Part shown: positions 32,762 to 40,550 of the stretch, piece after piece
How the letters are laid out: the number at the start of each line of letters is the position of its first letter
How positions within the stretch are numbered: position 1 is the stretch's first letter
Source of the DNA: Rhodococcus sp. HM1
GTDB lineage: Bacteria; Actinomycetota; Actinomycetes; Mycobacteriales; Mycobacteriaceae
Length of the DNA stretch: 45,498 nucleotides
Direction of reading: 5' to 3'
Assembly: GCF_023218075.1 (NCBI RefSeq)
Contig: NZ_JALPTB010000053.1
Span: 1-45,498 of the forward strand
Notes under the pieces: model-generated
The model's input: the letters and a program-made list of their open reading frames with translations, nothing else
Databases searched by the model: none
What the model was told of the DNA's origin: nothing
Program-made: the position numbers and the translations under genes

Positions 32762-32989
32762 ATGACGGATTCCCGAAGCTCTTCTCGCGAACCGGAACCC
32801 ACCGCCGATTTCGGCGCCCCCGTGTTCGCCGGAACGGAAATCGACCAGAGTGTCGGATTCGACGACTCGCCCGGCGTCGCCGACGTCCCGTCCGAGGAGG
32901 GCGCGCACGCGCTCGAGCCGTGCAGCGAAGGTGACATCCCCACGGCATCCGTCGCCGACCTGATCCGCCAGTACACACCTGAAGGGTGA
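32762..32989 (+). CDS. Small acidic protein, first gene of the protease cassette
   Basis: This 75-aa protein is rich in Asp, Glu, Ser and Pro, with no signal peptide or membrane segment and one Cys (EPCSEGD, residue 54). The N-terminal two-thirds look disordered; the last 15 residues (ASVADLIRQYTPEG) could form a short helix. The strong GAGGAGG before ATG 32762 and its place 6 bases ahead of the next gene make it a real gene. I do not recognise a family. In a cassette with two proteases it could be a substrate, inhibitor or pro-peptide, but that is inference. Confidence 0.7.
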   Translation: MTDSRSSSREPEPTADFGAPVFAGTEIDQSVGFDDSPGVADVPSEEGAHALEPCSEGDIPTASVADLIRQYTPEG

Positions 32990-32995
32990 TCGACG

Positions 32996-33340
32996 ATGGA
33001 AATCCGCTTTCGCAACAACTATCCCGCCACGGTATCGGTGGCGGTGATGTTCTACAGCCCCGGAACCTGTGGCAATCACGGTAATTGGGGGACGCGCGGC
33101 TGGTGGAACATCGCACCCGGACAGATGGCGCATGTACTCAACACCACCAACCGATTCATGTACTACTACGCCGAGGCCGGCGACGGCGCCCGGTGGGTCG
33201 GGAACTTCGGTCCGATGTACGTCTACCGGAACAGTTTCGATTCGTGCATCAACATCGGATCCACGGCCGCGATCGGTCGCGTAGGAACACGGCAGATCGA
33301 CACCGGAGGAAAGAACACGATCGTCAACCTGAACCCCTGA
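32996..33340 (+). CDS. DUF1036-like small protein in the protease cassette
   Basis: This 114-aa protein has no signal peptide. It begins MEIRFRNNYPATVSVAVMFY and contains GNWGTRGWWNIAPGQMAHVL followed by a Tyr-rich strand FMYYYAEAG and GARWVGNFGP. This resembles the DUF1036 pattern (N-terminal strand, RGWW..PG, aromatic strand). Two Cys residues are at 25 and 83. It looks like a small all-beta domain. It lies 6 bases after the acidic protein and 58 bases before the metzincin. Role unknown; in this setting it could be a sensor, toxin-like effector or protease substrate. Confidence 0.68.
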   Translation: MEIRFRNNYPATVSVAVMFYSPGTCGNHGNWGTRGWWNIAPGQMAHVLNTTNRFMYYYAEAGDGARWVGNFGPMYVYRNSFDSCINIGSTAAIGRVGTRQIDTGGKNTIVNLNP

Positions 33341-33398
33341 CCCCTACCCGAACCGGGGGGATCGTCCGTCCCGCCGGAAAACCCATCGAGGAAATGCC

Positions 33399-34088
33399 AT
33401 GACCGAAAACAATGCCCGACATTTCTGTTCACTGGTGTTGCCGCCACAGGCCACCGAGAAGACCCGGGCCGCGCTGCTGAAGGAATCGAAATGGGGCGTC
33501 GGAGATCGGGTCACCGTCCGATTCCTCGAGGGCGATCCGGACCTGCGGCGACGGGTACGCAACGTCGCAGAGGAATGGACCGGGGAGAAGATGGCGAATC
33601 TCTCTTTCCGCTTTGTGGATTCGGGTCCGGCGGACATCCGGATCGGCTTCGAACAGGGCGACGGATCCTGGTCGTACCTGGGCACCCAGTGCCGGCAGAT
33701 CCCTCCGGCGGAACGCACGATGAACTACGGGTGGCTCACTTCCTCGTCGTCCGACGACGAGCTGCGCCGCGTCGTCCTCCACGAGTTCGGGCATGCGCTC
33801 GGGCTCATCCACGAGCATCAGAACCCGAACCGTCCGATCGCGTGGAACCGCCGGGCCGTCATCGCCGACCTGTCGGGTCCGCCCAACAATTGGGATCCCG
33901 CGACGATCGAGCACAACATCTTCAAACGGTATGACCCGCGGTCGGTTTCGGCCACGCCCACCGATCCGGACTCGATCATGATGTATCCGATTCCGGCCCG
34001 GTGGACCACCGACGGATTCTCCGCGGATCTCAATTCCGAACTGTCCGATACGGACAAGGAGTTCATCCGTGATGCCTACCCGTGGTGA
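33399..34088 (+). CDS. Cytosolic metzincin-type zinc metalloprotease
   Basis: This 229-aa protein has the full metzincin zinc motif HEFGHALGLIH at residues 128-138 (His128, His132, His138 as ligands, Glu129 as base) and a Met-turn SIMMYPIP at 192-199. Together they resemble astacin/matrixin-type proteases. Residues 38-115 supply the N-terminal sheet (VTVRFLEGDPDLRRRV, ADIRIGFEQGDGSWSYLG). There is no signal peptide, and the only room for a pro-region is the first ~35 residues, so it probably works inside the cell or leaves by another route. ATG 33399 has GAGGAAA upstream. Its end overlaps the CHAT gene start by 20 bases. Confidence 0.85.
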   Translation: MTENNARHFCSLVLPPQATEKTRAALLKESKWGVGDRVTVRFLEGDPDLRRRVRNVAEEWTGEKMANLSFRFVDSGPADIRIGFEQGDGSWSYLGTQCRQIPPAERTMNYGWLTSSSSDDELRRVVLHEFGHALGLIHEHQNPNRPIAWNRRAVIADLSGPPNNWDPATIEHNIFKRYDPRSVSATPTDPDSIMMYPIPARWTTDGFSADLNSELSDTDKEFIRDAYPW

Positions 34089-35772
34089 GCATCGGACTCG
34101 GGAGGCCGGTCGTTCCGTGACCGGCCTCCTGGCACGTACCGTGCGGGCGGTGGCGAAAGTCCTCGCCCGCCTCCTTGCCCTGGTCCACCGCGATACCGAC
34201 CTCGACGAAACCGAAGCGGCACCGGATGCGACAGTGGCCGAGACATTTCCGGAGGATCGAATCCTCGAATCCGCCCCGGCAGCCGAACCGTCGACCGGCA
34301 CCCGCACGGCTTACGCGCGGCTCGACGCGCCCGATCGAGTCGCCCCGGGTGGTGTCTTCGAGCTGGATGTGGGTCTCGCGGAGTCACCCGGACGCGGCGT
34401 CACGAGTCCCCAACCTCTCTCGGTTCCGGACACGGAATTCACTTTGACGGTGACGGTTTCGGCCGACGGCTTCGAGGTGCTGGGTGGCGCCTCGCTTGTC
34501 CGCACCATCGCCGTGAATCCCGACGATCCCTATCCGTACGACGTGATCCGGTTGCGTGCGATCGACGACGTCGCCCTGACGCCGGCCCGCAGCATCCTTG
34601 CCGTGTACGCGATCGAGGGTCGCACGATCGGGATCGCCACTAGGTCGGTGGTGGTCGGCGACGGTGCCGTCCCCGCCGAGCCCGAGCGAGCCGGCGTCGA
34701 TTGGGTGCTGCCGACCGATCCGGACACGCGGCCCGATCTGGAACTGGTGGTCACGCCCGGCAACGACGTCGGCGGGCAGCGCCTGTTCTGGTATTTCCGG
34801 TCTCCGCATCCGACGGTCGGTGACGGCAGTTTCGTCGCCGCGGATCTTCCTGTGACGGTCGCGACCACCGTGCGGCAACTACTGAACGGCGTCGAGGACC
34901 GCACGACCCTCGACGATCTGCCCTACTACCTGCGCGGCGTCGGCCGGCGTATCGCCGACGCGATTCCCGATCCGGTATGGCAGGCATTGAAGGCCACGGC
35001 CGACGCGGTGGAGGGTCCGCCGAGTGTGCTGCTCGCGTCCGCCGACCCGTACATCCCGTGGGAGCTGGCCCGCATCCCGTGGTGCCACGACGACCCGCCC
35101 CTCCTCGGTGCGCAGACCGTCATCGGCCGCTGGCCGTACCTGGCGAACGGCCGGAGCCCCGCTCCCGCTCCCCGCCTCGAACTGGATTCGATGGCCGTCG
35201 TCTTCGGGGAGTACTCCGGCGGTGAGAATCTCGAGGAGGCTGCGCGGGAGGCCGCCCACCTGCGTGCGCACTATGCGGCGCAGCCCGTCGACGCACGGAT
35301 GAGGGACATCCTGCGCTGCCTCGACGGCACCCCGAGGGCAGACGCGCTGCATCTCGCGGTGCACGGCAACTTCGACCCGACCGGCATGCGCGACGGTATC
35401 TACCTCGTCGACGGCAACTATCTGAGCCCGGTGTCCGTCGAAGGAGTCGAGTCGAGCCCGATTCGGCTGGCGTTCCTCAATGCCTGCCAGCTCGCACAGG
35501 GCCGCGAGGTGTTCGGCATCTATGCGGGTATGGCGTTCGCACTGTTGAACATCGGCGCCGAAGCGGTGGTCGCACCGTTGTGGAAGGTGAACGACACCGC
35601 GGCCCGTGAACTCGCGGCGGCGTTCTACCCCGCCCTGTTCACCGATGTGCGATCGCCTGCCGAATTCCTGCGTGAATCCCGGTGCCTGTCAGTGGAGACG
35701 AACCCCGCAGCGACCTCCCTCGCCTACATCTACTTCGGTCATCCGCTGCTGCGGGTGAAGTGGATCCCTTAG
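34069..35772 (+). CDS. CHAT-domain (caspase-like) protease
   Basis: This 567-aa protein starts at GTG 34069 (AAGGAG 8 bases upstream; ATG 34072 and GTG 34117 are alternatives). It has a basic helical N-terminus (15-40), an acidic linker, a beta-sandwich-like domain at about 80-200, and a C-terminal CHAT domain from about 225. CHAT hallmarks are DPYIPWELARIPW (327-339), His432 in LHLAVHGNF and Cys473 in LAFLNACQLAQG, the expected catalytic pair. It lacks the TPR repeats common in CHAT proteins. It overlaps the metzincin gene, so the two proteases are made together. A defence or programmed-death role is likely by analogy with other CHAT systems. Confidence 0.85.
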   Translation: MMPTRGEHRTREAGRSVTGLLARTVRAVAKVLARLLALVHRDTDLDETEAAPDATVAETFPEDRILESAPAAEPSTGTRTAYARLDAPDRVAPGGVFELDVGLAESPGRGVTSPQPLSVPDTEFTLTVTVSADGFEVLGGASLVRTIAVNPDDPYPYDVIRLRAIDDVALTPARSILAVYAIEGRTIGIATRSVVVGDGAVPAEPERAGVDWVLPTDPDTRPDLELVVTPGNDVGGQRLFWYFRSPHPTVGDGSFVAADLPVTVATTVRQLLNGVEDRTTLDDLPYYLRGVGRRIADAIPDPVWQALKATADAVEGPPSVLLASADPYIPWELARIPWCHDDPPLLGAQTVIGRWPYLANGRSPAPAPRLELDSMAVVFGEYSGGENLEEAAREAAHLRAHYAAQPVDARMRDILRCLDGTPRADALHLAVHGNFDPTGMRDGIYLVDGNYLSPVSVEGVESSPIRLAFLNACQLAQGREVFGIYAGMAFALLNIGAEAVVAPLWKVNDTAARELAAAFYPALFTDVRSPAEFLRESRCLSVETNPAATSLAYIYFGHPLLRVKWIP

Positions 35773-35787
35773 GCGGCTCCGCCGCCG

Positions 35788-35827
35788 GTGTGTCGTTGTG
35801 GCGGCTCCAACCGCCACAACGGCACAC
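35788..35827. terminator. 17-bp hairpin after the CHAT gene
   Basis: Arms 35788-35804 and 35811-35827 pair over 17 bases with one G-U wobble around the loop CTCCAA. A short GGCGGC/GCCGCC hairpin lies just before it. It closes the CHAT cassette and lies between convergent genes, so it may also serve the MpaB-family gene ending at 35873. Confidence 0.8.
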
Positions 35828-35872
35828 CGAGGGATCGGCGCCGCTTCGACGGCGGCAAGAAGTAGGGCTGGG

Positions 35873-37057
35873 TCAGCGCGGCGCCGCGTCGACCAGGTCG
35901 TGTTCGACGCCGTAGTCGACCCGCATCCGCTCGATCGCGGCATCGCGACCCTTGTAGGCGCGGAGCGTCACCCGCTCGCGGTCCGGGTGGCGACGGTCCT
36001 GGATGCGGTTGACGAGAGCGAGGACAGGGCCGACGTGGCGCAGCACGTGCTTGATCGGCCCGTCCGAGATGTGGAGGGCGTCGGCGTCGGCGTCACCGAT
36101 GAACACGCGCTGCAGGCCGTACATCAACGTCCGCGACACGGCCCGCTTGATGCGCTCGTTGCCCGGCAGCAGGTTCGCCAGTTCCGGGACGAGGTAGTCG
36201 TCGGTGAGCGCGACGACGAACTCCCGGTCGTCGTCGCCCGGGCCGGGCGAGGTCAGCCGGTACAGCTCCTCGACGAGGATGTGGTCGGCTTCCTTGCACA
36301 GGTTCAGCTCGTCGCTCATCCCGATGACGTGGCCGACGTAGCGCCACAGGTGGTAGATGTCGTCGCGCTCCTCGTCGGTGAACCGCACCCCGAGCATCTC
36401 CATCGCTTCGACGGCGATGTGCCCGAACTCCGCCATCGTCAGCGCCATGTAGGACTGCGGAATCGGCACTCCCCACGCCTCCTCGTCCCAGCGTCCGCTC
36501 GCGAGGATGCCGCGACGCACGTGCGCGTGGATCAGCCGGACTCGCACGGTGAACGCGAAACCGGCTGCATCACGGCGCATTCCACCGCGGGTCAGCACAT
36601 GCCGCAACCACTCCCCGACCTCGACGGACCGCACCGCCGGTTGGCTGACGTACCGACCGGTCAAAGCCAATGGCTTACCGGCGATCTCGTTGCCGGCACC
36701 GCGCACCAGCGAGGCGGCGCCGAGCACCATGCCGAGGATCGGGGTGTGCCGGACCAGCGCGTCGGCGGCGTTGTCGAGACGGTCGTGGTCGACCCAGGCG
36801 GGTTCGTCGTCGAGGAATTTGAACAGCAGACGCAGCGATTCGGGGGCGTCGGCGACCGAGTCGATTCCGCCTTCGAGGGCGGCCCGCACAGCTTCCGTCG
36901 CCGACAGGGCCCCGAAGTCGTCGGCGACCACGGCATCGGCCAGCGGATCGGCCTGCCACATTCCGTCCAGCCACCGGTGTCCGAGGTCCCCGTAGCGACG
37001 CACCGCGATGTCTGCGTTGGCAAGGTCCCGAGGAATCCGTCGCTCCATGCATCTCAT
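35873..37057 (-). CDS. MpaB/latex-clearing-type oxygenase family protein (DUF2236)
   Basis: This protein is 394 aa from ATG 37057; GTG 37078 and ATG 37048 are alternatives. The DUF2236 core appears as EIAGKPLALTGRYV and VRVRLIHAHVRRG. In Lcp-type members, Arg/Lys near the first block and a His like that in RLIHAHVRR support haem b binding. No signal peptide is visible, so unlike Lcp it is probably cytosolic. Members are haem oxygenases or mycophenolic-acid-type enzymes, but most are untested. It diverges from the TetR gene only about 40 bases away, which strongly suggests TetR control. Confidence 0.83.
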   Translation of the reverse strand: MRCMERRIPRDLANADIAVRRYGDLGHRWLDGMWQADPLADAVVADDFGALSATEAVRAALEGGIDSVADAPESLRLLFKFLDDEPAWVDHDRLDNAADALVRHTPILGMVLGAASLVRGAGNEIAGKPLALTGRYVSQPAVRSVEVGEWLRHVLTRGGMRRDAAGFAFTVRVRLIHAHVRRGILASGRWDEEAWGVPIPQSYMALTMAEFGHIAVEAMEMLGVRFTDEERDDIYHLWRYVGHVIGMSDELNLCKEADHILVEELYRLTSPGPGDDDREFVVALTDDYLVPELANLLPGNERIKRAVSRTLMYGLQRVFIGDADADALHISDGPIKHVLRHVGPVLALVNRIQDRRHPDRERVTLRAYKGRDAAIERMRVDYGVEHDLVDAAPR

Positions 37058-37073
37058 GGAAACACGAGGAATC

Positions 37074-37099
37074 CTCACTTACTATTCACTTTCTGTGAG
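37074..37099. promoter_or_regulatory. Shared promoter/operator of MpaB-family and TetR genes
   Basis: The gap between the two divergent starts is under 40 bases. CTCAC (37074-37078) and GTGAG (37095-37099) form an inverted repeat, and CTCACTT/TTCACTT repeat at 12-base spacing. The AT-rich stretch TTACTATTC between them is unusual here and could hold -10 boxes for both directions. Likely the TetR operator; the TetR transcript may be leaderless. Confidence 0.45.
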
Positions 37100-37727
37100 C
37101 TCCCGTCAGCACCGAAACACCCCAGGTAGAAGCATACGGAAGTCGCCGACTCAGCAGCGCAGCCGCGAAATGCGCAAGCATCTGCTCACGTCTACACACG
37201 AGCTGCTCGCGAAGGGCCCGTCGGCGCGTCCCACCACGACCGCCCTCGCCGAGCACGCCCACGTCAGCATCGGCACCGTCTATCGCTACTTCCCGGACAT
37301 CGACGCGATCGTCGAGGAACTGCGGATGTCGGCGGTCCACGACATCACCACCACGCTCTCGACCGCGATCGGCCGGGCGATGGATCAGGAGCCCGCGGTC
37401 GCGATGGTCACCGTCGTCGAAAGCCTCACCGCGGCGTTCGAGAAACACGCGGCCGTGCTGCGTGTGTCGTACACGTCCGGTGAGAGCGAGTTCGGGCTGG
37501 CCTGGGCCGAGGTCGAAGGACCGCTGCGACCGCTGGGGCGGATCATCCCGGCCCGCCTGCGCCCGGATCTCGACGACGCCGCACTCGACGACCTGGTCTT
37601 CATCATCATGGGCGCGACCGCCAGCCTGTGCTCGCGGATCGCACTGCTGCGTCCGCCGAAGTCCGACCGGGACAGGCTCGTCGCGGTCGCCACCCGCATG
37701 CTGCTCGCCGCCGTCGAGGACGCCTGA
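37095..37727 (+). CDS. TetR-family transcriptional regulator
   Basis: This regulator is about 210 aa from GTG 37095. The helix-turn-helix lies at about residues 25-70: MRKHLLTSTHELLAKG, TALAEHAHVSIGTVYRYFPD, where the last part is the canonical recognition helix and turn. The C-terminal ligand-binding half is variable, as usual. The start is uncertain: GTG 37095 keeps the basic arm of the DNA-binding domain, while ATG 37170 would cut it off, and ATG 37056 would overlap the divergent gene. It most likely represses the MpaB-family gene and itself. Confidence 0.88.
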   Translation: MSSRQHRNTPGRSIRKSPTQQRSREMRKHLLTSTHELLAKGPSARPTTTALAEHAHVSIGTVYRYFPDIDAIVEELRMSAVHDITTTLSTAIGRAMDQEPAVAMVTVVESLTAAFEKHAAVLRVSYTSGESEFGLAWAEVEGPLRPLGRIIPARLRPDLDDAALDDLVFIIMGATASLCSRIALLRPPKSDRDRLVAVATRMLLAAVEDA

Positions 37728-37774
37728 GCTGCGAATACCGGCAAAGGTCGTGTCGTGCTGGCACACTCGCGGGC

Positions 37775-38473
37775 ATGAACGATCTCCCCGTCACGATCAC
37801 GGTCGCCGGTCACGCCGAACGCGAGTACGCCCCGAACCGATGCACGGTCGCCCTGCAGGTACACGCGGACGGTGCGACGCGGGAGCAGGCCGCCGACCCG
37901 GTCGCGGTGGCGATCGCCACTGTGACCGGTCTCGTCACCGAGCTGCGTGAGCGTCCCGACAGTCCCGTGAAGCGCTGGACGTTCGACCAGGTGCGGCACA
38001 CCCGGTATCGCCCGTACAACAACGAGGGCAAGACCCTCCCGTGGCGGTACACGTCGTCGGCGTCGATCACGGTCACGTTCCACGAATTCGACGCGGTCGC
38101 TGCGTTCGTGGACCGGGTCTCGGGGATCGAGGCCGTCACGGTGTCCGACCTGCGCTGGTGGATCACCCGCAAGTCGCGGCAGAGGAAGCTCGCCGAAGTC
38201 CGCGACCTCGCGGTGCAGAACGCCCTCGATAAAGCGAAGGGCTACACGAAGAGCTTGGGATACAACACTTTCCGCGCGGTCGCGATCGCCGATCCGGGCA
38301 TGCTCGGGCTGCCGACGCCCCCGACCCCGTACCCGGGTGGTGGACCCGTGCTGCGGTCGGCGATGCGCGCGGAGATGGCACCCGCCTCCGCGGAGAGCGG
38401 TCCCACGTTCGCCCTCGAACCCGATCGCATCGGCATCACCGCGGACGTGGAGGCGAGATTCGAGGCGTCGTAG
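37775..38473 (+). CDS. SIMPL-domain protein (DUF541)
   Basis: This 232-aa protein without a signal peptide opens with VTITVAGHAEREYAPNRCTV, the typical first strands of the SIMPL/DUF541 fold. It continues with ASITVTFHEFDAVAAFVDRV and the helix LAVQNALDKAKGYTKSLGY, also typical. Members are poorly understood; some are linked to oxidative stress. Its TAG stop directly abuts the stop of the convergent fusion gene (TAG|CTA), with no spacer or terminator. It follows the TetR gene by 47 bases and might be co-transcribed with it. Confidence 0.82.
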   Translation: MNDLPVTITVAGHAEREYAPNRCTVALQVHADGATREQAADPVAVAIATVTGLVTELRERPDSPVKRWTFDQVRHTRYRPYNNEGKTLPWRYTSSASITVTFHEFDAVAAFVDRVSGIEAVTVSDLRWWITRKSRQRKLAEVRDLAVQNALDKAKGYTKSLGYNTFRAVAIADPGMLGLPTPPTPYPGGGPVLRSAMRAEMAPASAESGPTFALEPDRIGITADVEARFEAS

Positions 38474-39463
38474 CTACAGATCGGTGACGTCGGTCAGTTC
38501 ATAGTGCAATGTCGACGTGCGCATCACGCGGTGCGCAAGGTGCACCCCGACGTGTTGCACCAGCGGGAACTTCTTGTCGATCAGCTCACCGGCGGCCCGG
38601 GATTCCTCGCCGGACAACAGGTGTGCCGTCGCTTTGGCGGGCGGACCCGTCGGCTTTCCCGACCACGTGCACGGACGGATCCGTACCTCCGGGAAGTTGC
38701 GCAGCCGCTTGTTCTTCGACGCTTTGCCGGGGGTACGGAAGTAGGCGTGGCCGTGGTCGACGACCAGGTTGACGGGCGTATCGACCCAGGTGCCGTCGCG
38801 TTTGCGGGTCTGGAGTTGCACGACCTTCTCTCCGGCGAACCGTTCCAGGGCCGGTGATTCGTTTCCGGGCATGCTGCTGTCACCTGCTTTCGAGGAATTG
38901 GGATGCGGGCTTTTGTGGACGGTCGGTGCGTAGACCAATTGCTGGACGCGGCCGTCGAACGTGTGGGATTCGAGCAGTTCGAGGTCGAACTCGGCACCGG
39001 GCACGAACACCGGATTCCGGCCGCTGGTGCCGGTGATCGCCGGGAAGATCGTGATCACGAGTCGGTCGACGAGCCCGGCCGCCATGAGCGCGCGGTTCAT
39101 CGACAGGCTCCCGTGCGACCACAGCGGCAGGTCGGATTCGGCCTTCAACCGAGGGATCGCGGTGAGCGCGTCCTCGGCGATCAGTGTCGTGTTCTCCCAC
39201 TTCAAAGGCGGTTCGAGTGTCTTCGAGAGAACGATCTTCCGGGCCCGGTTGATCAGATCGAAGGTGGGATCGTCCCCGGACCGGACGATCCGATAGAAGT
39301 CCCGGTAGGTGTTGGCGCCGAGCACGAGGATCCGATCGGATCCGAACGCCTCGGCACGACTCGCCACCAGTTCGGGACCCTCCTTCCCCCAGTACCCGGG
39401 CCAATCCACCGCGGTACCGAACCCGTCGAGACTGACGAAAACGTCGAATGTGTAAGTGGCCAT
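38474..39463 (-). CDS. Fusion of RibD_C/DHFR-like reductase and PPOX flavin-binding domain
   Basis: This 329-aa protein has two parts. Residues 1-185 (MATYTFDVFVSLDGFGTAVD, LVLGANTYRDFYRIV, LPLWSHGSLSMNRALMAAGL, LVITIFPAITG) are a RibD C-terminal/dihydrofolate-reductase-like NADPH domain. After a linker KSPHPNSSKAGDSSMP, residues about 205-329 (LERFAGEKVVQLQTRKRDG, VVDHGHAYFRTPGKASKNKR) match the PPOX class of F420- or flavin-dependent proteins. These are usually separate genes. ATG 39463 has GGAGG upstream. A self-contained NADPH-to-flavin/F420 reductase is possible. The joint is in frame with no sign of a sequencing error. Confidence 0.82.
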   Translation of the reverse strand: MATYTFDVFVSLDGFGTAVDWPGYWGKEGPELVASRAEAFGSDRILVLGANTYRDFYRIVRSGDDPTFDLINRARKIVLSKTLEPPLKWENTTLIAEDALTAIPRLKAESDLPLWSHGSLSMNRALMAAGLVDRLVITIFPAITGTSGRNPVFVPGAEFDLELLESHTFDGRVQQLVYAPTVHKSPHPNSSKAGDSSMPGNESPALERFAGEKVVQLQTRKRDGTWVDTPVNLVVDHGHAYFRTPGKASKNKRLRNFPEVRIRPCTWSGKPTGPPAKATAHLLSGEESRAAGELIDKKFPLVQHVGVHLAHRVMRTSTLHYELTDVTDL

Positions 39464-39675
39464 GGTGTTTCGAACCTCCGCACGCGACGACGCGGGCGTA
39501 CGTTCACCGCTGGGTCGAACAGTGATTCTCGAGACTGCCACTTTCAACCGTAGCGCGGACACACTTACATGGCACTAGAACCGAATTGCCGAGGCCCTTA
39601 CTCGTAACCGTGGTTAATCGGTCCTGCGCGTGTCCCGCCCCGGTTTTTGCGGTCCGTCGTGGCAATCTCGACAGA
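39464..39675. promoter_or_regulatory. Divergent intergenic region with TAACCgtGGTTA
   Basis: These 212 bases separate two divergent genes. TAACCgtGGTTA at 39605-39616 is an inverted repeat with perfect 5-base arms, a candidate operator. No ribosome binding site precedes ATG 39676, and a CAATCT -10-like box about 8 bases before it suggests a leaderless transcript. Confidence 0.35.
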
Positions 39676-40446
39676 ATGCACCCCTACGACGAGGGATTCG
39701 AGCCCCCGAAAGCATGTTCGGAGTGGTGCCGGGCGCGCTCGTTCGACCTGCAGGTACTCGACGAGGGCGTCACCGTCGACCTGGAGTGGTGGAACAGCCA
39801 CCTCGAACGCGCCGGCCACGAGATCCGACTTCGCGGCCGCAACCTCGACGGACGTGTCGTCACCGAGGGCGATGCGATCGTCCCGCGGAACGACCTTCGG
39901 CTGGGCAGCGAGTTGATCGACGCCGACCACGAGGGACTGGGCCTGCTGTTCCTGTGCGCGGCCTGGCGCAGTGCGCATCCACGACGACGCGGCGCCCGCC
40001 GCTTCCCCGACGTCCGCGACGCACGCGCCCCGAAGAACCGGGACAGGTTCGCGAAGATCAAGGGGGTCCTCGACTACTGCGCGAAGACGAAGAAACTGCC
40101 CGAGGCGTCCCGGCAGACCTGGTCGGGGTGGCCGGACACCCCCGGGATCGGCGTTCCACTCTTGGCGACGTACCTGTGGGCGGTCGGGGTCCAGACGGAC
40201 GCCGGGCCCGCGCAGCTGCTGGACCAGCACGGGGTGTCGACGCTGGTCCACGAAGGATGGCTCGAGGATCCGTCCGTCGCCGACTTCACGCTGCGCCGCT
40301 ACCACCGGTACGTCGATCTGCTCACCACGTGGGCCTCGCTCATGACCACCCGGCCCGAACTGGTCGAGATGTGGCTCGTCGACCGCTGGCACGCCCGCAT
40401 CACCGAGGCACGAGACGGATCGCACGCGACCCCGCGGCTGTTCTGA
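39676..40446 (+). CDS. Hypothetical protein, 256 aa
   Basis: I do not recognise a family. The protein is soluble, with no signal peptide or membrane helix, and rich in Trp and Arg. An N-terminal part (residues 1-95) contains DLEWWNSHLERAGHEIRLRG; the middle has a basic stretch RRRGARRFPDVRDARAPKNR and KGVLDYCAKTKKLPEASRQT; the C-terminus is helical (FTLRRYHRYVDLLTTWASLM). ATG 39676 is supported by the lack of coding pattern before it and a possible leaderless promoter. A hairpin repeat follows 36 bases after the stop. Confidence 0.7.
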   Translation: MHPYDEGFEPPKACSEWCRARSFDLQVLDEGVTVDLEWWNSHLERAGHEIRLRGRNLDGRVVTEGDAIVPRNDLRLGSELIDADHEGLGLLFLCAAWRSAHPRRRGARRFPDVRDARAPKNRDRFAKIKGVLDYCAKTKKLPEASRQTWSGWPDTPGIGVPLLATYLWAVGVQTDAGPAQLLDQHGVSTLVHEGWLEDPSVADFTLRRYHRYVDLLTTWASLMTTRPELVEMWLVDRWHARITEARDGSHATPRLF

Positions 40447-40481
40447 CCCCCGGTAACACTCACCCCCGATATCCACCGACC

Positions 40482-40525
40482 AGAAAGACAGCAGCGCGAT
40501 GCATGCACCGCGCTGCTGTCTTTCT
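40482..40525. repeat. Hairpin repeat copy 1 (17-bp stem)
   Basis: Arms 40482-40498 and 40509-40525 pair perfectly: AGAAAGACAGCAGCGCG with its complement, loop ATGCATGCAC. It is followed by CGTCTGCGGCTCTGGTAACG, also conserved in the other copies. Lying between convergent genes (stops at 40446 and 40551), it can act as a bidirectional terminator, but its near-identity to copies at 43824 and 44416 marks it as a repeated element. Confidence 0.88.
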
Positions 40526-40550
40526 CGTCTGCGGCTCTGGTAACGCGTCC

